Source: Melioribacteraceae bacterium
GTDB lineage: Bacteria; Bacteroidota; Ignavibacteria; Ignavibacteriales; Melioribacteraceae
DNA length: 55,572 nucleotides
NCBI GenBank assembly: GCA_015493615.1
Contig: WGCV01000038.1
Location: forward strand, 1 to 55,572
Direction: 5' to 3'
The notes below the pieces were generated by a model. It had not been told where the DNA came from. It did no database searches and saw nothing but the letters and a program-made list of their open reading frames with translations. The translations under genes were made by a program, and so were the position numbers. Below, piece by piece: positions 52,775-55,572 of the stretch (position 1 is the stretch's first letter; each line of letters starts with the position of its first letter).

Positions 52775-53115
52775 TTTTTCCTCGAATAATCCTATATTGA
52801 AGCCGGGAAGATCATGTTACAGTTATCAGCAAACAGTGAACAGTTGTCAGTCAGATAAAATACAAATGAATTTATCTAAAACATGAAAACCCAAAAAGAG
52901 CCTACTCATCACTCATAACTCATTACTCATTACTGCTTTTCCCGAGCAAAACTTTTTACTAAACATTTTGTTGAAATAATAGTTCCTCAAGATAAAGTAT
53001 TTTTTTAATTTTAGAAACGAGTTATCCCTAAAAAGAGACGTTTGTATAAAATTTTTATTCTTCTTCTCTATAAGGAGTTTTTTTCTCAACTGTAAAAATT
53101 GAACTTGGAATTATT
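52775..53115. other. intergenic: divergent promoter region with simple repeats
   Basis: The 341 bases between the divergent prc and cmoA genes hold short simple repeats of the type CAGTTATCAGCAAACAGTGA (about 52820) and ACTCATTACTCATTACT (about 52905-52935). The last 100 bases before cmoA are AT-rich, with TTGTATAAAATTTTTATTC (about 53041) as a possible promoter. No small gene or RNA is evident. Confidence 0.4.
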
Positions 53116-53847
53116 ATGACTGTTAAAAAAGATAATGTGTTTTCAGAACCGCTTTCACAAATTGTGGGTTTTAAGTTTGACGAGAAAGTAGCCGATATTT
53201 TTGAAGATATGTTAGCCCGCTCCATTCCCGGCTATTCGCTGACGATTTCAATGATAGGCGTAATTGCCGATAGGTTTTTCATTCCCGGAACAAACTGCTA
53301 CGACTTAGGGTCTTCTCTCGGAGCCGCTACAATCACAATCAGGCGAAAGCTGGCAGGCAAGGATGGTAAAATTTTCGCCGTGGATAACTCTCCGCAAATG
53401 ATTTCACGAAGTAAAAATTTTATTTCCTCAGACAAATCCGATTTTCCCGTAGAGCTGATTTGCGCCGATGTGCGGGATATTAAAATCAAAAACGCGTCAA
53501 TTGTGATACTCAATTTTACTCTGCAGTTTATTCCGCCCGAAGGACGAAAAGAACTTCTTCAGAACATCTTTAACGGATTGAAGGAAGGGGGAATAGTTTT
53601 AATCTCGGAAAAAATAAAGTTTGAAAATCCGGAAGAAGAAAATCTGATGGTAGATCTTTATTACGATTTCAAAAGATTAAACGGCTACAGCGAATTGGAA
53701 ATCAGTCAGAAACGCGACGCGCTGGAAAATGTAATGATTATTGATTCTCTTGCCGAACATCAACAGCGAGCGGAAGAAATCGGGTTTTCCAAATTCTTTC
53801 TTTGGTTCCGGACTTTCAACTTTGTTTCCTATTTACTGATTAAATAG
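53116..53847 (+). CDS. cmoA: carboxy-S-adenosyl-L-methionine synthase
   Basis: The 243-residue protein is CmoA: FDEKVADIFEDMLARSIPGY near the N-terminus, YDLGSSLGAATITIRR as the SAM-binding loop, DNSPQMISR, NFTLQFIPPEGR, and the C-terminal WFRTFNFVSYLLIK. It converts SAM and prephenate into carboxy-SAM, the donor used by CmoB to make cmo5U34 in tRNA anticodons. cmoB follows 11 bases later. The length fits E. coli CmoA (247). Confidence 0.94.
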   Translation: MTVKKDNVFSEPLSQIVGFKFDEKVADIFEDMLARSIPGYSLTISMIGVIADRFFIPGTNCYDLGSSLGAATITIRRKLAGKDGKIFAVDNSPQMISRSKNFISSDKSDFPVELICADVRDIKIKNASIVILNFTLQFIPPEGRKELLQNIFNGLKEGGIVLISEKIKFENPEEENLMVDLYYDFKRLNGYSELEISQKRDALENVMIIDSLAEHQQRAEEIGFSKFFLWFRTFNFVSYLLIK

Positions 53848-53858
53848 GCGCGACTGTT

Positions 53859-54821
53859 TTGGATATCTTGGAAAATATAAAAAGCGGATTAATCTCCTCC
53901 GGTTTTGAGGATTTAATCGAGATTGCAACAGCCGGATTTGCACAAATTTCCGCCTCTGCCGATTTTCCCCGTTTTCTTTCCCGCTTAAAAGCTTTACCCG
54001 ACGTTGCGCCAACTCAAATCGATTTCAACCGAAACGAAGTAACGGTAGGAGATATTTCCGATTTAACGGAAAGTGAAAAACTTGAATTTCAAGCAAACCT
54101 AAAAAAAATGCTTCCCTGGCGAAAGGGACCTTTTAATTTGTTTGGAATAAATATCGATGCGGAGTGGCGGTCCGACTTAAAATTTTCCCGCCTCGAAAAT
54201 TCCGGGATCGATTTCACCGGCAAATCTATTCTCGACATCGGCAGCGGAAACGGATATTATATGTTTCGTCTGCTCGGCAAGGGAGCGGAATCTGTTGTGG
54301 GAATTGAGCCGTACTTACTTAATTTTATGCAGTTTAACGCCATTCGAAAATTTGTGCCGCAATCAAATATCGTAACGCTTCCGGTTGGAATCGAAGCTCT
54401 TCCTGATAATTACGGAAAGTTCGATGCCGTACTTTCAATGGGCGTATTTTATCATCGTAAATCTCCTTTTGACCATTTGGCAAAACTCCGGAGTTTACTC
54501 CGTCCGGGAGGTGATATCGTACTTGAAACTTTAGTAATTGAGGGGAAGGAAGGGGAAGTTCTCGTGCCGGAAAACCGTTACGCAAAGATGAGAAATGTAT
54601 GGTTTATTCCTTCCGTTCCGACTTTAACGGCTTGGCTGAAACGGGCTAAATTCCGTAATATTTCGGTAATCGACGTAAGCAAAACCACATCATCGGAACA
54701 GAGAAAAACCGACTGGATGCCGTGGGAATCGCTATCCGATTTCCTTGATAAAGGAAACCCTGAAAAAACAGTAGAAGGTTATCCCGCCCCGCAAAGAGCG
54801 ATGATTACGGCGGCAATTTAA
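53859..54821 (+). CDS. cmoB: tRNA U34 carboxymethyltransferase
   Basis: The 320-residue protein is CmoB: KMLPWRKGPFNLFGINIDAEWRSD (the family core), SILDIGSGNGYYMFRLLGKGA (SAM-binding), GVFYHRKSPFDHL and the end KTVEGYPAPQRAMITAAI. It transfers the carboxymethyl group from carboxy-SAM to U34 of tRNA. The start is a TTG at 53859. It forms a two-gene unit with cmoA. The length fits E. coli CmoB (323). Confidence 0.94.
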   Translation: MDILENIKSGLISSGFEDLIEIATAGFAQISASADFPRFLSRLKALPDVAPTQIDFNRNEVTVGDISDLTESEKLEFQANLKKMLPWRKGPFNLFGINIDAEWRSDLKFSRLENSGIDFTGKSILDIGSGNGYYMFRLLGKGAESVVGIEPYLLNFMQFNAIRKFVPQSNIVTLPVGIEALPDNYGKFDAVLSMGVFYHRKSPFDHLAKLRSLLRPGGDIVLETLVIEGKEGEVLVPENRYAKMRNVWFIPSVPTLTAWLKRAKFRNISVIDVSKTTSSEQRKTDWMPWESLSDFLDKGNPEKTVEGYPAPQRAMITAAI

Positions 54822-54945
54822 ACATGTTTGAATAAAATTTATTTGTAAAGGCAAATTCTTAAAATGCACGACGCGAATCTGTTTTGAGTTGATTTGCAAG
54901 TTAAGATCAATTTTTCAGTTATTCAAATCTTAGTTTTTTTAATCT

Positions 54946-55086
54946 TAACCCGGACAAGCCGGAGCCAAAAAGGGAGAAAAGCTAAAAAAATAATCTCCTA
55001 AAGCCCTACCAACAAATTACTGTAGAGTATTTAGGAAAAATATTCCGCCAAAAATAATACGAACTTTTACTCAAAATGCACTAAGG
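54946..55086. repeat. R3 repeat copy
   Basis: It starts TAACCCGGACAAGCCGGAG and runs through AATCTCCTAAAGCCCTACC and AATATTCCGCCAAAAATAAT to CACTAAGG. It is similar to 22699-22840 and, over the first half, to 55452-55520. Confidence 0.65.
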
Positions 55087-55158
55087 ATTTAAACCATAGA
55101 GAAGATAATACTGTACACTCGAATAAAATGAAATAGAAAAGAGTGTTCCCGTTGATTC

Positions 55159-55408
55159 AACTGCTTTGCAGTTGGCATTTTTTCTCCCTTTCATAACCCC
55201 GAATTAAATTCGGGGCTATTGTGAATTTAACTGCTTCGCAGTTACTTTGTTAAAATAAATAATTTTCCGGCTTCGGTTTTTGTAAACCGTGATAGTCAAC
55301 AATTTAATATTTCACTTCAAAAGCGCGAAGCGCTTAAATTTCTAATAACTATGGGTGAAACCCATAGAGGAGATATCTTCCCAAATCACAAGAACTGCGA
55401 ATGCAGTT
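55159..55408. repeat. cluster of five short palindromes (REP-like)
   Basis: Five small hairpins lie within 250 bases: AACTGCTTTGCAGTT (55159-55173), CCCCGAATTAAATTCGGGG (55197-55215), AACTGCTTCGCAGTT (55229-55243), AAGCGCGAAGCGCTT (55321-55335), CTATGGGTGAAACCCATAG (55349-55367) and the related AACTGCGAATGCAGTT (55393-55408). Such groups occur in FCB-group genomes as remnants of REP/RAYT-like or IS200-like elements. No transposase is present. Confidence 0.6.
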
Positions 55409-55451
55409 CAATATAATTTTTATTAACAAATATTAGAAAGCTTTACAAAAC

Positions 55452-55520
55452 CTAACCTGGACAAGCCAGAACCAAAAAGGGAGATAGGCTGAAAAGAATA
55501 ATCTCTGAAAGGATTTTACT
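55452..55520. repeat. R3 repeat, partial copy
   Basis: CTAACCTGGACAAGCCAGAACC through AATCTCTGAAAGGATTTTAC repeats the left half of the R3 family. It may continue beyond recognisable similarity toward the window end. Confidence 0.55.
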
Positions 55521-55572
55521 AATGAATGTCGGCGGGGTAATTCCCAACGAAAGGCAGTCGGGACAAGTTCGG

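Larger units (their letters stand above)
54822..55572. repeat. non-coding end with repeats and palindromes
   Basis: No gene is visible in the last 750 bases. The stretch contains R3 copies (54946-55086 and 55452-55520) and a group of short palindromes between them (55159-55408). The GC content is low and many stops occur in all frames. Confidence 0.6.

Noticed and set aside
54822-55572. CRISPR array at the right end
   Set aside because: The repeated units are palindromes of different sequence with uneven spacing; there is no constant repeat with regular spacers and no cas gene.

Overview
The window looks like a chromosomal contig from the Bacteroidota/Chlorobiota (FCB) group, most likely an Ignavibacteria-type organism. 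The evidence is two secreted proteins with the type IX secretion (T9SS) C-terminal tail (QNYPNPFNPTT plus a beta-rich end), a long-form IspH, the hrcA-grpE-dnaJ order, and many short dispersed repeats between genes. This placement is an inference from sequence features; no database search was run.

Layout. Positions 1-3400 are an AT-rich accessory segment on the + strand. It holds a YhcG/DUF1016 PD-(D/E)XK nuclease gene, a long imperfect palindrome, a 41-bp direct repeat carrying a terminator, an AAA/DUF4143 ATPase gene, and a small element with 20-bp inverted ends. Positions 3418-15119 are one tightly packed minus-strand operon of 14 genes. Read in the direction of transcription it gives MrpE, F, G, an MbhD-like protein, an MrpB-type fusion, MrpC, two MrpD/NuoL-type antiporters, then NuoH-, NuoB-, NuoC- and NuoD-like subunits, a NuoI-GltD fusion, and a dihydroorotate-dehydrogenase-like flavoprotein. 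The order matches the Mbx/MBS class of respiratory complexes related to group 4 [NiFe] hydrogenases. It is not ordinary complex I, and its large subunit has lost half of the Ni-Fe cysteines.

Positions 15648-22265 carry small membrane and secreted proteins: LemA with a TPM-domain protein, a UPF0210 (DUF711) protein with its ACT-domain partner, and a YidD-like exported protein beside two related TPR/membrane proteins. Positions 22939-43000 are mostly housekeeping: a secreted nuclease, histidine ammonia-lyase, ComM, DnaX, free-Met-(R)-sulfoxide reductase, a Memo-like protein, Lon, CoaD, RsmD, a PilM-like/pseudopilin-like/ComEA-like trio, DnaJ-GrpE-HrcA, PurM and a sugar transferase. Positions 43484-54821 hold a LamG T9SS protein, PrfA, IspH, a divergent OxyR/Dps peroxide-defence pair, a tail-specific protease, and the CmoA-CmoB tRNA modification pair. 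The last 750 bases contain only repeats and palindromes.

Three dispersed repeat families (called R1, R2 and R3 here) fill most intergenic gaps. No rRNA, tRNA, CRISPR array, transposase or integrase gene was recognised.
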